Shown one piece after another: positions 27,321 to 38,060 of a stretch of DNA of 64,000 nucleotides. Origin of the DNA: Pseudomonas svalbardensis. GTDB lineage: Bacteria > Pseudomonadota > Gammaproteobacteria > Pseudomonadales > Pseudomonadaceae. The notes under the pieces are model-generated. The model did not search any database. It was not told the origin of the DNA and was given only the letters and a program-made list of their open reading frames with translations. How positions within the stretch are numbered: position 1 is the stretch's first letter; every line of letters begins with the position of its first letter. The translations under genes and the position numbers were made by a program. The stretch spans positions 3,111,501 to 3,175,500 of the forward strand of contig NZ_CP125619.1 of the NCBI RefSeq assembly GCF_030053115.1, given 5' to 3'.

Positions 27321-27545
27321 TTGGCCCACTTCTAGAGTTTGATCATGTCAATCAAGATAGAACAACTGTCTGGTCACAGCAAAGAGCTTTGGCCTGTTTG
27401 TTTAAGTAACTATCGCGATGGGTCTGCTAATTAGGAGGCAACTGGGTATCTTCACTTTAGCTAGTCTCGTAATCGCGCTTTGCGTTGAACGGCCTAGACT
27501 ACGCAACAAGCGGTGTTAAGAAATGACCCCGTAATTATAAGCTTC

Positions 27546-29105
27546 TCAAGCTTCTGGGGATTCATTCAGCGCGACTCCTTTGCGTCCCAGTTGTTTAACG
27601 CCGTACATAGCCTGATCCGCCGCTTTCAGCAAAGAGCCCAGACTTTGGCCATGATCAGGGCACAGAGAGACCCCGATACTACACGACAGTGATAGCTCTC
27701 CTGCGCTTGTCGCCACTGTCTGCGCGATGGCTTCCAGCACCCTCTCAGCGTTCAGTTCAGCACTCTCGGGATTGATAAGATCCGTGACCAGAATCACGAA
27801 TTCATCTCCACCGTAGCGTGCGACGGTGTCACACGAACGAGTGACCTGAAGCATGCGATTTGCGACTGCTTTGAGAACTTGATCACCGACCTCATGGCCA
27901 TGCTGATCGTTAATTTCCTTGAAATAATCCAGATCGATCAACAGAACGGCAAACGGAACCCCGCTCACTTTCCAGTTTGAGAGGGCCTGATCAAAACGAT
28001 CGGCGAAGAAATAGCGATTAGGCAATTGGGTTAAAACATCATGGGTGGCGAGATAGGCCGAGCGTTCGTGCTCGACCTCTGCTCTTTCGATCGCTTTGAA
28101 ATGTCGAATCAACACCACCGGCATTAGTACGAATGCCCCTGCGAGAACCGCAAGGATTATCAATGTTTCCGCAGTCAGCACATCTCCTAAACGTAACTGA
28201 CGCTCAAACAACAAGGTCATAGGTTGTGACGCACTGCTGATATCCACTCGGTCAGCCAGACGCGGTAAGAAGAAACGATCCAGGAAACCGGCCTGCTCGG
28301 TCTCTGTAGAAAATACGTTGCTTTCAGGCCCTGCATCAGTTTTCAGGACAGCACTGATATGAACCAAGGGATCTACATTCGCATAATTCACGGCATCCTG
28401 TAGCGAGCCCGTCTTGATCAATAGCAAAGACACCATCGTGCTACCAAAAAAGTTGGGGCGGGTTTTCTCTCGCGCTTGTTCCGGACGACTGACTGACTGC
28501 ATCAGAATATAAGCATTGCCACCCTCATACATCGAGAAAACAGGCGAGACGACAGGCTTCTGATTATCGCGGGTTCGAGCCAGCGCATAGGAGAGATAGG
28601 CGACGGTTTCTAGCCTGACGCCATAGATCGAACTGGACTCAGGGAGTAACGGGTACATGAACAACACAGGCCAGGTCTCGCTGAGATAGACCTGATGTTG
28701 GGCAGGTTGCTGAGTGAGGCTCGAAAAATCTTTGAGTTCAAAGTCTGGTCGCCAAGTACGGCGCAACAGATCTTCAAAAGCAGCCTGTTCGGTGATGGGT
28801 ACCGCCCTCGCCGCCTCAAGCATGTAAATATGAGGGTAAGCTGATAAAACGACTGCCGCATACCGGGCCGCCGCATCCGTATCGCTCTGATCGACGGCCT
28901 GGAGAAATGCCGAGAAACCCGCCAACACAGCCTCATTAGTATCAAGCTGATTGCGCACGATGCCGGAAATATTCTGCACGTATTCCGAGAAACGCTTTTC
29001 TCTTCGTTGGGTCTCAGACTTCAACAGTAACTGGGCCGAAAAGCCAACCAATCCGACAGCGAGGATAATGAACCCCACTAGGGAGCTGCGCCGTTTAGTA
29101 AGCAT
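27546..29105 (-). CDS. CHASE-GGDEF diguanylate cyclase
   Basis: A 519-residue membrane protein. Helix 1 is at about 8-28 and helix 2 at about 312-334. The periplasmic part between them fits the CHASE domain: AYPHIYMLEAARAVP, VSPVFSMYEGGNAYILMQ and GSTMVSLLLI. The GGDEF domain (about 350-515) has DLDYFKEINDQHGHEVGD, GGDEF at 432-436 and RSCD inhibitory site at 423-426. It should synthesise c-di-GMP in response to an extracellular signal. The frame is open for 15 residues upstream, but the ATG at 29105 (MLTKRRSSL) gives a normal membrane-protein start. Confidence 0.88.
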   Translation of the reverse strand: MLTKRRSSLVGFIILAVGLVGFSAQLLLKSETQRREKRFSEYVQNISGIVRNQLDTNEAVLAGFSAFLQAVDQSDTDAAARYAAVVLSAYPHIYMLEAARAVPITEQAAFEDLLRRTWRPDFELKDFSSLTQQPAQHQVYLSETWPVLFMYPLLPESSSIYGVRLETVAYLSYALARTRDNQKPVVSPVFSMYEGGNAYILMQSVSRPEQAREKTRPNFFGSTMVSLLLIKTGSLQDAVNYANVDPLVHISAVLKTDAGPESNVFSTETEQAGFLDRFFLPRLADRVDISSASQPMTLLFERQLRLGDVLTAETLIILAVLAGAFVLMPVVLIRHFKAIERAEVEHERSAYLATHDVLTQLPNRYFFADRFDQALSNWKVSGVPFAVLLIDLDYFKEINDQHGHEVGDQVLKAVANRMLQVTRSCDTVARYGGDEFVILVTDLINPESAELNAERVLEAIAQTVATSAGELSLSCSIGVSLCPDHGQSLGSLLKAADQAMYGVKQLGRKGVALNESPEA

Positions 29106-29773
29106 CACTTTAACTTTCCAACGCGCAGAGCGAGAGCCGTGCCTTGGCAAGCACCTTTGAAGCCAAACGAGATTGGGGGTGAACGACCGATGAGATGCCG
29201 ATTTGAAGGTCGCTACGTACTGAAAACAATTCCCAAGGGATCAGATCCGATGCGCATACCTGCGATTCAACAATGATGCTCGGCAAGGTTACATCCCCCC
29301 AAGAATGGCGTAGTAGGCGTTCGGATTCATGCTCAGCACTGCATCTCCCCCTTTCGCATGTGCTCGAAAGAAAACTTTCCGAGCACCAATTCGCATCCTT
29401 CCTGCGCTGCCACAACTGCACTAAAGCTCATTCCAAGGCAATTTGCCACTATTCGCTGAGTCTTGCGCAATGTCTTCAGTTCGAAATTTGCTAATCCTAC
29501 GAATGATGAATTGGCGACAAAGATCAGAGCAGGCTTATCGTGGAATTCGCTTGGCACTGGGAGGTAGGAGCGAGAGCGCGTCAAGCACCTATTTTACGAC
29601 CTGTAACCTTGTGAGCTCAGCTTGGCACCGCCAGCTTTAATGCGCTTTGCTAGCTCCATCAAGTCCAGTTTTTCCACGACTGCTTGGTTGGATGCTGCCA
29701 CGTAGAGTGAACGCCTTCGCTTACCCCGCCCAATTCATTTGGCAAGCCGAAGCCGAATGTCAGAGAAAACAGT
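29106..29773. other. Degenerate intergenic region
   Basis: About 670 bases without an intact gene. On the minus strand near 29615-29705 a frame reads SLYVAASNQAVVEKLDLMEL, which vaguely recalls the end of a family-3 solute-binding protein. No longer match was found, so this is at most a remnant. Confidence 0.3.
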
Positions 29774-31102
29774 TCAAGCTCTTTTAAGGGGAAACTCCAA
29801 GTGAAAGCTCGTACCTGCTTCACTGCTATCAACGGTTACACAACCGCCATGCAGTTGCATAATTGAGCGAACAATGGCCAATCCCAGACCACCGGAATCG
29901 TCGGGTTGATTGCGTGATGGGTCACACCGGTAAAAGCGCTCAAACAATCGCGGCAGATGCTCTGCTGCAATCGGCTCGCCGTGGTTGTGCACCGTGATTT
30001 CGAGCGTGTCCTCCGAAACCTCGCTGCTGACCGTCACTGCAGACGCGGGAATTCCGTAGCGCAGCGCATTGGCTAGCAAGTTAGCCAATGCTCGACGGAT
30101 CAAGCCTGGATCACCCAGCAACTGATCCTTGGCTTGGTTGATCAGTTGCACATCTCTTTCTTGCGCCACCCCTTCGAAATACTCACACAGTTGCTCGATC
30201 AGATCGTGCAGGTTGATACTCTCAAATTTTACGCAAGCGTTTTGCTGCTCGGTGCGAGCGAGAAACAGCATGCTGTCGATCATTCGCGCCAGCCTTTCAT
30301 ACTCTTCCTGATTGGAAACCAGCAGGTTCTGATAGTCCTCGATAGAGCGACTGCGCCTCAGGGCTTGCTGGGTATGTCCCATCAGGTTGCCAAGCGGGGT
30401 TCGCATCTCATGGGCGAGATCTTCCGAGAAGCGTGAAAGCTGGGCGAATCCGTCCTCAAGGCGTGCAAGCATCTGATTGAGGGCGCTACAGAGCAGCTTG
30501 AGCTCATTCAATTCATTGAACTGATCCAGCCGCAGATGCAGATGCTGCACATCGATTCCGGCTGCGCGCTTGGCCAGCAGACGCACAGGGTGCAAGCCTC
30601 GTTGACTGACCCACCAGCCGAGTGCAAAAGCCAGAAGCGCACCGACTGACATGGCCAGCCAGAGCTTGAGCCGGTAAGCCCCCAGCATCTGGTCGCGCTC
30701 CCCCAGCAACTTGCCAGCAATCAGGGTCAAACCGCGATCACCCTGTATGACATTCTGCCAGGCAAGTCGCACTGGCTCGGAGGAGTGATCGTCAACGAGG
30801 CGAGCGTGGGGTGCAGCGGGCAACTTCGGCAAAGTCATTCGCACTGGATTGATTTCGATTAACACCTTGCCAGTGTCATCGACGATCCATAGCAGACTGT
30901 CGCGATTGCCCAACATGTTTTCGTAGAGCTTGGGCCGACCTCGCAGTTGCTCGATGCTGTCGCTATCGCTGATCAAGGCTTGCATTCGCTCCAGGCGCCC
31001 CAGCAGGGCCTGATCATCGCGCCAGGCAATCTCTCGCTGCAACGATTGATAAAGATAAAAACCAATGGAGCCCAGTAACAGCGTGCTGACCAGTGCGAAC
31101 AT
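29774..31102 (-). CDS. Heavy-metal/oxidative-stress type sensor kinase (HprS/CusS-like)
   Basis: A 442-residue kinase with helices at about 1-18 and 148-165, a periplasmic loop of about 125 residues, HAMP, HisKA with DLAHEMRTPLGNL (His231) and a complete ATPase domain (LLANALRYG, GGLGLAIVRS). The loop and overall layout match the CusS/CopS/HprS group. The ATG at 31102 lies inside the first helix; an upstream non-ATG codon ([15 protein letters not shown]) may be the real start, because that frame extends to 31130s before a stop. It is co-transcribed with the regulator gene, which ends 38 bases upstream. Confidence 0.87.
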   Translation of the reverse strand: MFALVSTLLLGSIGFYLYQSLQREIAWRDDQALLGRLERMQALISDSDSIEQLRGRPKLYENMLGNRDSLLWIVDDTGKVLIEINPVRMTLPKLPAAPHARLVDDHSSEPVRLAWQNVIQGDRGLTLIAGKLLGERDQMLGAYRLKLWLAMSVGALLAFALGWWVSQRGLHPVRLLAKRAAGIDVQHLHLRLDQFNELNELKLLCSALNQMLARLEDGFAQLSRFSEDLAHEMRTPLGNLMGHTQQALRRSRSIEDYQNLLVSNQEEYERLARMIDSMLFLARTEQQNACVKFESINLHDLIEQLCEYFEGVAQERDVQLINQAKDQLLGDPGLIRRALANLLANALRYGIPASAVTVSSEVSEDTLEITVHNHGEPIAAEHLPRLFERFYRCDPSRNQPDDSGGLGLAIVRSIMQLHGGCVTVDSSEAGTSFHLEFPLKRA

Positions 31103-31140
31103 GATCGCCAGGCGCAGACTCAGGGTGCGCGGAAACAGTT

Positions 31141-31812
<672 letters not shown>

Positions 31813-31862
31813 TTTTTCCTCCAGGACTGGAGCACAGGCTAGCCCGCTTCGCTGATTTCTCA

Positions 31863-31880
31863 CATTACATCTTGGTAATC
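31863..31880. promoter_or_regulatory. Putative HprR/CusR-type operator
   Basis: CATTACATCTTGGTAATC: two near-palindromic arms, CATTAC and GTAATC, spaced by six bases. It resembles the E. coli HprR consensus (CATTAC, AT-rich centre, GTAATG). It sits between the divergent regulator gene and the HbpS/HIU hydrolase genes, so it could control both. Confidence 0.55.
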
Positions 31881-31958
31881 CGGAGGCAATCATTCTGACG
31901 GGGTGCGCTGGTCATGATGTCTGGCAATGACTCAGACAGACTCAACCAAGGAAACAGC

Positions 31959-32462
31959 ATGCGTACAAGCCTATCGACTTCATTGCTGATCACACTCGCA
32001 ATGAGCTCTGCATTCGCCGTTGCAGCCCCGGAGCAAGTTGTGCAGCGCAAGGACGTGTCACTTGCAATGGCCAACGATTTGCTAAATGCCGCGCTGACGG
32101 CCTGTCACGCCGATGGCCGCACAGCCGTTGCCGCAGTGGTCGACCGTGGCGGCAATCTGGTTGCCGTGCAACGCGATGACAATGTCGGCCCGCACAACAC
32201 GTTAGCCGCGCAACGCAAAGCCTATACCGCCCTGTCGACCAAGACTTCTACGCGGTTGCTAGCTGAACGCGCTCGCGCTAATCCAGAGGCTGAAAACCTA
32301 AAAACCCTTGATGAGTTGCTGCTGCTGGGTGGAGGCGTGCCATTGAAGTTCGATGGTCAGGTCATCGGCGCCATCGGTGTGGCCGGTGCGGGTGGCGCTG
32401 CAAACGATGAAGTTTGTGCAGAGATCGCTATCAACAAAGTTCTACCTGCCGTTAAAAACTAA
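31959..32462 (+). CDS. Exported HbpS/GlcG-like protein
   Basis: A 167-residue protein with a signal peptide (LITLAMSSAFAVAA). The mature part is a GlcG/HbpS domain: LSTKTSTRLLAERA, LLLLGGGVPLKFDGQVIGAI and GVAGAGGAANDEVCAEIAI. Streptomyces HbpS binds haem and senses oxidative stress; GlcG homologues in other contexts have other roles. The ATG at 31959 follows AAGGAAACAGC; an upstream frame start at 31914 is less likely. It is followed within 11 bases by hiuH, so they form an operon divergent from the two-component genes. Confidence 0.8.
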   Translation: MRTSLSTSLLITLAMSSAFAVAAPEQVVQRKDVSLAMANDLLNAALTACHADGRTAVAAVVDRGGNLVAVQRDDNVGPHNTLAAQRKAYTALSTKTSTRLLAERARANPEAENLKTLDELLLLGGGVPLKFDGQVIGAIGVAGAGGAANDEVCAEIAINKVLPAVKN

Positions 32463-32472
32463 GGACATCACC

Positions 32473-32883
32473 ATGACTGTATTGAAAAGTTTCTTCGCTG
32501 GCGCTGTATTGAGTGCCATTTCAGCCCTTGCATCAGCGGCAACAAATCCTTTGAGCGTGCATGTACTCAATTTGCAGGATGGCCTCCCCTCCCCTGGCGT
32601 CAACGTCACGTTGGAAAAACAGGATGGGAAAAACTGGGACATGCTCAACAGCGCGGCAACCAACGAGCAAGGTCGTATCACCGGGCTGTATCCGGAAGGT
32701 CGGGATCTGGAGAAAGGTACCTACCGTGTCACCTTCAAGACTGGTGAGTGGTTCAAGTCGCACAAAACGTCCAGCTTCTTTCCGGAGGTACCCGTCATTT
32801 TTGATGTGGACGGCACCGTTCCTCACTATCACATCCCGTTGCTTCTCAGCCCTTACGGCTTCTCGACATACCGAGGAAATTGA
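32473..32883 (+). CDS. hiuH: Periplasmic 5-hydroxyisourate hydrolase
   Basis: A 136-residue transthyretin-like enzyme that opens 5-hydroxyisourate in urate breakdown. A signal peptide of about 23 residues directs it to the periplasm. The three family motifs are present: LSVHVLNLQDGLPSPG with the catalytic His, TNEQGRI, and HYHIPLLLSPYGFSTYRGN at the C-terminus (canonical ending YRGS). The start is fixed by AAGGACATCACC. In E. coli hiuH is under HprRS control, matching the divergent pair here; no other urate genes are nearby. Confidence 0.9.
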   Translation: MTVLKSFFAGAVLSAISALASAATNPLSVHVLNLQDGLPSPGVNVTLEKQDGKNWDMLNSAATNEQGRITGLYPEGRDLEKGTYRVTFKTGEWFKSHKTSSFFPEVPVIFDVDGTVPHYHIPLLLSPYGFSTYRGN

Positions 32884-33005
32884 TAGCTAAGCGATACCAA
32901 ATATATACCGCCCGAAGGTGAAGACAAGCCGCTCCTACTCAAAAGGGCGGCACTGTCGCTTAACTTTTCGGCATCAAAACCTTCAGCGATGACCACGCTC
33001 ACTCC

Positions 33006-33173
33006 TTAAGCTTGGTTCACGTTACAGGGGGTGATGCCGGTGACAGCACCTTTCTGATCCTTACCCATGAATTGCAGGCCACTGATCACCCCACTTGATT
33101 GGTCATGCCGAGACAAGGGCATACGGTGGATTTCAAGGCGCAAAGAATAGCGTCCATCCTCAGTGTGTTCCTG
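33006..33173 (-). pseudogene. Unidentified protein C-terminal remnant
   Basis: The minus-strand frame reads DGRYSLRLEIHRMPLSRHDQ, then GVISGLQFMGKDQKG, then a stop at 33006. The sequence looks like a real C-terminal domain but has no start codon and is closed by a stop 60 codons upstream. Family unknown. Confidence 0.3.
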
Positions 33174-33222
33174 TGCTTACTTGATACATACCTATACAAG
33201 CTACTGTCATTCGCACAAGGCT

Positions 33223-33363
33223 GATCAGCAGGCGGTGACGCTTTACTTTGACGGTGAATGCCCGCTCTGCGCTCTATACATCAATGGCCTGCGCAGAGGC
33301 GCCAATGAGTCCCAACCGCTATTTATTGGTGTCCGTTGTGATCGGATTGAACCCGCGCCTTGA
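33223..33363 (+). pseudogene. DCC/DUF393 thiol-disulfide oxidoreductase, N-terminal fragment
   Basis: The frame contains VTLYFDGECPLCALYINGLR, the D-x-x-C-P-x-C motif that defines DCC (DUF393) proteins. After about 45 residues it ends at a TGA, where family members run to 120 or more. Only the N-terminal third is present. Confidence 0.65.
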
Positions 33364-33650
33364 CGATCTCGTGCTGCAAACGTTAGGAATTTAGGCCGCT
33401 AATATCACTTGAGGTGCAATCCGCACCCCCCTTCAGTCGGATATCGAGTGCTCTGCCGAGAGTGCAAAAGCTACGTAACCGATAGTCTATTGCCGGTGCG
33501 CAATCCCCTACCCGATCAGCGCATTACCCGCGTCCAACATGCTGCCCTCGTGTTCAATCTGGAATTTTCTTGTACAATCACCATATCGCTGTATAGGTTT
33601 TTCGTTGGATTGATGAAAGTGCCAAGCAGTCCATAGCCACTGAGGTTCGT

Positions 33651-34967
33651 ATGTTCAACTCGCAAATCAAAAAAGAACTGACCATCAGCAAGCAGCGTTT
33701 GGCTGACTGCGAAGCCACCCTCGCAGCATTAGGTGGCTCCATGGCTCTGATTGAGTTCCAACCTGATGGCACGATCCTCGGCGCCAATAACAATTTCCTG
33801 AGAGTAATGGGCTATCGCCTTGAGGAAATTCACTCCCGGCATCACCGCTTATTCTGTACGCCGAACTACGCCAACAGCGTCGCTTATGAAGGTTTTTGGT
33901 CACGCCTGAGTAATGGTGAGTCCATAAACGACCGCTTCCTGCGCCTGGACAAACAGGGGCGTGAGATCTGGCTGGAGGCCAGCTATAACCCTATTCGCGA
34001 CGCCTCTGGACGGGTGATTAAGGTCGTCAAGATTGCTACTGATGTAACTGCCCGGGTGCAGAAGGAACAAGAGCAGGAGAGTCAAATCAACGCGATTAAC
34101 CGTTCCATGGCAACCATTGAGTTCAACCGGCAGGGAGAAGTCATCAGCGCCAACGAAAACTTCCTTGCAGTGATGGGTTACCGCCTCGATGAGATTGTTG
34201 GCAAGCACCATCGTCTGTTCTGTGAGCGTGGCGAAAGTGAATCCAACGAGTATCGCCAGTTCTGGGAGCGCCTGAATCACGGCGAATTTTTCTCCGGTAA
34301 CTTCAAGCGCCTCAACCACCAGGGACAAACCGTCTGGTTACGAGCGACTTACAATCCGGTGTTCGACGCCAACGGCAGCCTTTACAAAGTAGTTAAGTTT
34401 GCGAGCGATATCACTGCTCAGGTTCTTCAGCAGGAAACTGAGTCACGAGCAGCACGCATGGCCTATGAGACTTCACTGAAAACCGACAATACAGCACACG
34501 AAGGCGCCCGAGTGGTGCAGGAGACCGTGGATGTCATGCAAAGCCTGGCTGGCGAATTGAATCACGCAGCCGAAGGTATCAATGATGTCAGTCAGCAGTC
34601 GGAAGTAATCAGCAGCATCGTGCAGACCATCCGTGGTATCGCCGAACAAACGAATCTTCTTGCGCTAAACGCAGCCATCGAAGCGGCTCGTGCCGGAGAG
34701 CAGGGTCGAGGTTTTGCGGTGGTCGCTGACGAAGTGCGCAATCTTGCTTCGCGCACAAGCCAGGCGACCATCAAGATTGTCGAGGTGGTGCAGCACAATC
34801 GTGAATTGGCCCGGGGGGCAGTGGCCAGGATGGAGGCGAGTAAAGACAAGGCAGAACAAGGAGTCAAATTAGCCGGTGAGGCTGGTCAAGTAATCCTGGA
34901 TATTCAGGATAGTGCTCGCCAAGTCGTAAACGCGATCAGCAATTTCTCGTCGACATTAGCTAGATGA
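33651..34967 (+). CDS. BdlA-like soluble chemoreceptor (PAS-PAS-MCP)
   Basis: A 438-residue cytoplasmic protein: two PAS domains (about 25-135 and 145-258), each with MGYRL-E/D-EI and a HHRLFC motif as in BdlA. A methyl-accepting signalling domain follows, with the hairpin tip [20 protein letters not shown] and [14 protein letters not shown]. It lacks membrane helices. P. aeruginosa BdlA (same architecture, about 417 residues) links nutrient/NO signals to c-di-GMP-dependent biofilm dispersion. Being next to a stand-alone EAL protein gene fits such a role. It might instead be a paralogue with other input. Confidence 0.85.
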   Translation: MFNSQIKKELTISKQRLADCEATLAALGGSMALIEFQPDGTILGANNNFLRVMGYRLEEIHSRHHRLFCTPNYANSVAYEGFWSRLSNGESINDRFLRLDKQGREIWLEASYNPIRDASGRVIKVVKIATDVTARVQKEQEQESQINAINRSMATIEFNRQGEVISANENFLAVMGYRLDEIVGKHHRLFCERGESESNEYRQFWERLNHGEFFSGNFKRLNHQGQTVWLRATYNPVFDANGSLYKVVKFASDITAQVLQQETESRAARMAYETSLKTDNTAHEGARVVQETVDVMQSLAGELNHAAEGINDVSQQSEVISSIVQTIRGIAEQTNLLALNAAIEAARAGEQGRGFAVVADEVRNLASRTSQATIKIVEVVQHNRELARGAVARMEASKDKAEQGVKLAGEAGQVILDIQDSARQVVNAISNFSSTLAR

Positions 34968-35039
34968 TTCAGCCTTGCGGCATGTGCAAAATCTTGGTTT
35001 GATCGACACCTTCATAGTGATTGAAAAAACGGGGTTTGA

Positions 35040-35810
35040 ATGAACGAAAAATCACGACCAGTACCTCCTTGTAGCGCCTGCAGGGAGGGCAATGAACTGG
35101 ATTTTGAGTTCAGTATGGCGTTCCAGCCAATCGTAGATCTGCGCGACAACAGTATTTTTGCCTACGAGGCTTTGGTACGTGATTGCGATGGCAGTGGTGC
35201 CGCTGCCATTCTTGGAAAGGTGAACGAACAGAACCGTTATGCCTTTGACCAAGCATGTCGAGTCAAGGCTGTTGAGCTTGCTTCACGCTTACAAATACCC
35301 TGCTTTGTCAGCATCAACTTCTTACCCAATGCGGTATATCAAGCAGCCACGTGCATTCGTGCGACGCTTGAAGCCGCACGCAGATTTGGATTTCCCACCG
35401 AAAGGCTGATTTTTGAGATCACCGAAAACGAAGAACTGGTGGACAAGGAACATCTAAAAAGCATCATTCGAGAATATCGTCTTAAAGGCTTCAAGACAGC
35501 GATAGATGATTTCGGCGCTGGGTACGCGGGGCTCAACTTGCTGGCAGAGTTTCAACCCGACATCATCAAACTGGACATGGCCTTGGTACGTAGCATCAGC
35601 ACTGACCCGGTTCGACAGGCAATCGTCCAAGGCATTCTCGGTGTATGCAAAGCGCTCAATATTGAAGTGATTGCAGAGGGCGTAGAGACCAATGCTGAAT
35701 TACAGCAGTTACTAGCCCTCGGCATTTACTTCTATCAAGGCTATCTGTTCGCAAAACCAGAATATGAAACACTGCCTAACGTGAACTGGCCGATACCCAA
35801 CATCGGCTAG
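35040..35810 (+). CDS. Stand-alone EAL-domain phosphodiesterase
   Basis: A 256-residue protein made of a short Cys-containing N-terminus (PCSACREGNE) and a complete EAL domain: YEALVRD, SINFLPNA, FEITENE, IDDFGAGYAGLNLL, KLDMALV, EGVET and YYQGY-like FYQGYLFAKP. Metal- and substrate-binding residues appear conserved, so c-di-GMP hydrolysis is likely. It starts 72 bases after the BdlA-like gene and may be co-transcribed with it. The domain type resembles phosphodiesterases regulated by protein partners. The two N-terminal cysteines are unusual. Confidence 0.85.
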   Translation: MNEKSRPVPPCSACREGNELDFEFSMAFQPIVDLRDNSIFAYEALVRDCDGSGAAAILGKVNEQNRYAFDQACRVKAVELASRLQIPCFVSINFLPNAVYQAATCIRATLEAARRFGFPTERLIFEITENEELVDKEHLKSIIREYRLKGFKTAIDDFGAGYAGLNLLAEFQPDIIKLDMALVRSISTDPVRQAIVQGILGVCKALNIEVIAEGVETNAELQQLLALGIYFYQGYLFAKPEYETLPNVNWPIPNIG

Positions 35811-36094
35811 GTATAAGGTGTACTCATTTTTGTTAAATCGAGGTGATCAATATTCTGAGTCTTTGCTGAGAAGATGTTTGCTCACAGCATTATTAGGGTT
35901 CCCCCATCTCCTTCGTGCTCGGCTTGAAACTGCACGGCGAGGATCGTCGGCGTTGAACACCCATGGTGATGTATTTCAAGAGACATTGATGCATGCCCTA
36001 ACTACTAAGCTTCCGTGGCTAAAGCCAGCTCATCGCCACCATACGCTTGTGATATGGTAAGCAACAGGTGCACTTTTACTCCACGGAGGATCTG
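35811..36094. other. Intergenic region
   Basis: No gene supported. Short plus-strand frames here have no ribosome-binding site or family match. Confidence 0.35.
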
Positions 36095-36184
36095 ATGTTT
36101 GTTTTCAATCTTGAAAAAATACGAGAGAAACATAAGGCGAACTGCTTAAAATCTGCTTCAGACAGAAATCATGAAACTCGATGA
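36095..36184 (+). CDS. Possible 29-residue small protein
   Basis: The ATG is preceded by CCACGGAGGATCTG, a strong ribosome-binding site at ideal distance. The product is charged and short (MFVFNLEKIREKHKANCLKS...). No family is known; the call rests on the ribosome-binding site alone. The next 500 bases (36185-36693) contain nothing I can support. Confidence 0.3.
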   Translation: MFVFNLEKIREKHKANCLKSASDRNHETR

Positions 36185-36693
36185 GTTGGGCTTACTTGCC
36201 ATTCAGCCAAAGCGTAGGCGCCCTATTATTTCACCTGCTATCTAAGCTATACAAGCATACCAGCGTGGTCGTCACCACCAATCTAATCCTCTCCGAATAG
36301 TCGATAATGTTTGGTGACGCCAAGATGACCACTGCGTTGTTCGATGGCTGACACACCACTGCCAAGCTCTACCATCTACGACATAGCAGCTTGGTCGCCC
36401 AGACAAAGAATAAATCACATGAACGAAAGCGCCAAGACGATAATGGTGCCGAGTAGAAATAGCCGTTTTGTTCTGCACCGATAAAACCTTGCTGCTTGCG
36501 TGTACATGACGGGGCTTAGTGCATCTATCAACGGAATATTGCTGCTAATTTTATCCACAATTGCTGATGCAAAAATCAGCAATACAACTTGGATCTGTTT
36601 ACAAATAGCGCCAACAGATCTATTTGATTTACATCGACCTGGCACTGATCCAGTCTATGCCTGTATGCCTAGCCTCCCGAAAGGAGTGACCAA

Positions 36694-36975
36694 ATGCTGA
36701 CTCGTCCAGACAAAGACGCGCTAAGAGCGATTCTTGAGTCCCAAGCACAGGAAAAGCTACGTATCGATCCGGAAGTGTTAACCACCTATGCCGCACAGCT
36801 CGAACCGGAACGAAAGCCCTACACCAGCAAGCCAACAGTTCAAGACAAGGCCTTTGAAAAAGAGCTTGATCAAATGCGCGCGGATGCTGCAGCCGGTGCA
36901 AAACATAAACCGACACACGGCCTGAAGAACAAAGTTAAATCTAGCCTTGAGCTCGACGACTACCTCGATTTATGA
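36694..36975 (+). CDS. Small hypothetical protein
   Basis: A 93-residue acidic, charged protein (MLTRPDKDALRAILESQAQE...) with an ATG 6 bases after GAAAGGAGTGA. Composition suggests helices and disorder, ending in SSLELDDYLDL. No signal peptide or membrane helix. Function unknown. Confidence 0.55.
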   Translation: MLTRPDKDALRAILESQAQEKLRIDPEVLTTYAAQLEPERKPYTSKPTVQDKAFEKELDQMRADAAAGAKHKPTHGLKNKVKSSLELDDYLDL

Positions 36976-37162
36976 AATTACGTGTTTCACGATGCCATCG
37001 ACAGCTGAAAAGGAAGATGGCTGAAAGTACGTGCGAGTTCCACACTTCACCCCTGACACTCCTTTGACCGAACAGTATTATCTATGGCCGTAGTGAAATA
37101 TCAAAAACTGCTGGTGTCGTGGTCACGCTCGCCAAACATTAAGGGATGGAGGCAAAAATAGA

Positions 37163-37197
37163 AGCCCTGGAGCCGCGAACCTCCGGGGCTTTATTTT
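37163..37197 (+). terminator. Rho-independent terminator
   Basis: AGCCCTGGAG pairs with CTCCGGGGCT around a GC-rich loop, followed by TTATTTTT. The hairpin lies at the 3' side of the tiny minus-strand membrane protein gene and could stop transcription from both strands. Confidence 0.6.
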
Positions 37198-37198
37198 T

Positions 37199-37288
37199 CT
37201 ACTTGGCGACCACGTAAACGATCAACGACACCGCTACGATCCAACAAACGATCAGTAGCATTCCCATCCAAATAAAATGCTGATCCAT
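37199..37288 (-). CDS. Single-helix small membrane protein (29 residues)
   Basis: Too short for most gene finders. The minus-strand ATG at 37288 follows CGAGGAAAGGCC, a good ribosome-binding site. The product MDQHFIWMGMLLIVCWIVAV and the rest is one hydrophobic helix ending in VVAK, typical of small inner-membrane proteins. A hairpin terminator lies directly after the stop. Function unknown. Confidence 0.5.
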   Translation of the reverse strand: MDQHFIWMGMLLIVCWIVAVSLIVYVVAK

Positions 37289-37740
37289 GGCCTTTCCTCG
37301 TGCGTGGTTTCATGCTCAAAAACAACTTAACGTACCACGGTCTTGACGAACGTTTGACAAGCCAGTGACGCTGCTTTTTTTCGACACAAGGCTTCGAACC
37401 TTCACCTAACGTTAGTGTAGATGGCGCACTCCGCGGTGCAAGCCGGAAAGAAAAACCCCACACTGGGCCGAACTACTACATCAGTTAAAAGAGCTGCCAA
37501 TTGGTAATCGGAGCTGAGTTCCTGATCGGCGATGATCCATTACCTCTAGAATTCGGTATTCTTTCTTCAGATTTTCCCCGACGAGAGCTTTCTTCTTGTT
37601 CCGCTTTACCCTCAGGATCTCGCATTTAGAGAAGTATTCTTAGTTTTTCACGGCAAAATTCAAAATATCGCCGTCCAGAATAGATGCGTACAACATAGAT
37701 GCGCCATCATAAAATTACCTATTTTAAGCAATAGATAGGA

Positions 37741-37965
37741 CTACAGCTTCACCCGCAGAATCCATCCCGTCCTCACCTCATCGGCATACGCCTTGAGTCG
37801 ATCCACGTCAGCGTGGAGTTTACCAATCCGCACCTTCAGCTCCAGCGCATCAGCATCACTGAGCTGACTCGCGAGACGCCCAAGGTCTGCGCAGATATCC
37901 TCAAGACTGAAGGCAATGCCTTTAATTTTACGCTTTAGATCTTGCTCTGCTTTGTTGATCCCCAC
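37741..37965 (-). CDS. Small coiled-coil hypothetical protein
   Basis: A 74-residue protein starting at a GTG (GINKAEQDLKRKIKGIAFSL...) with heptad-like leucines throughout. It shares its N-terminal motif DLKRKIKG with the broken neighbour at 38061-38509 (DLKRDLKG), so the two are tandem paralogues. It is probably a helical protein of unknown role. Confidence 0.55.
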   Translation of the reverse strand: MGINKAEQDLKRKIKGIAFSLEDICADLGRLASQLSDADALELKVRIGKLHADVDRLKAYADEVRTGWILRVKL

Positions 37966-38060
37966 AAATCCCCCATCACCTTAAACGGGCCAATTAAGCA
38001 GTAGCGGTCATTTCGGTTTATGCTCCCCACATAACTTTCCCCTCATAACTATTCACCCCC

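Noticed and set aside
29106..29773. Solute-binding protein gene
   Set aside because: Only about 25 residues vaguely resemble the end of such a protein; not enough to call a gene.
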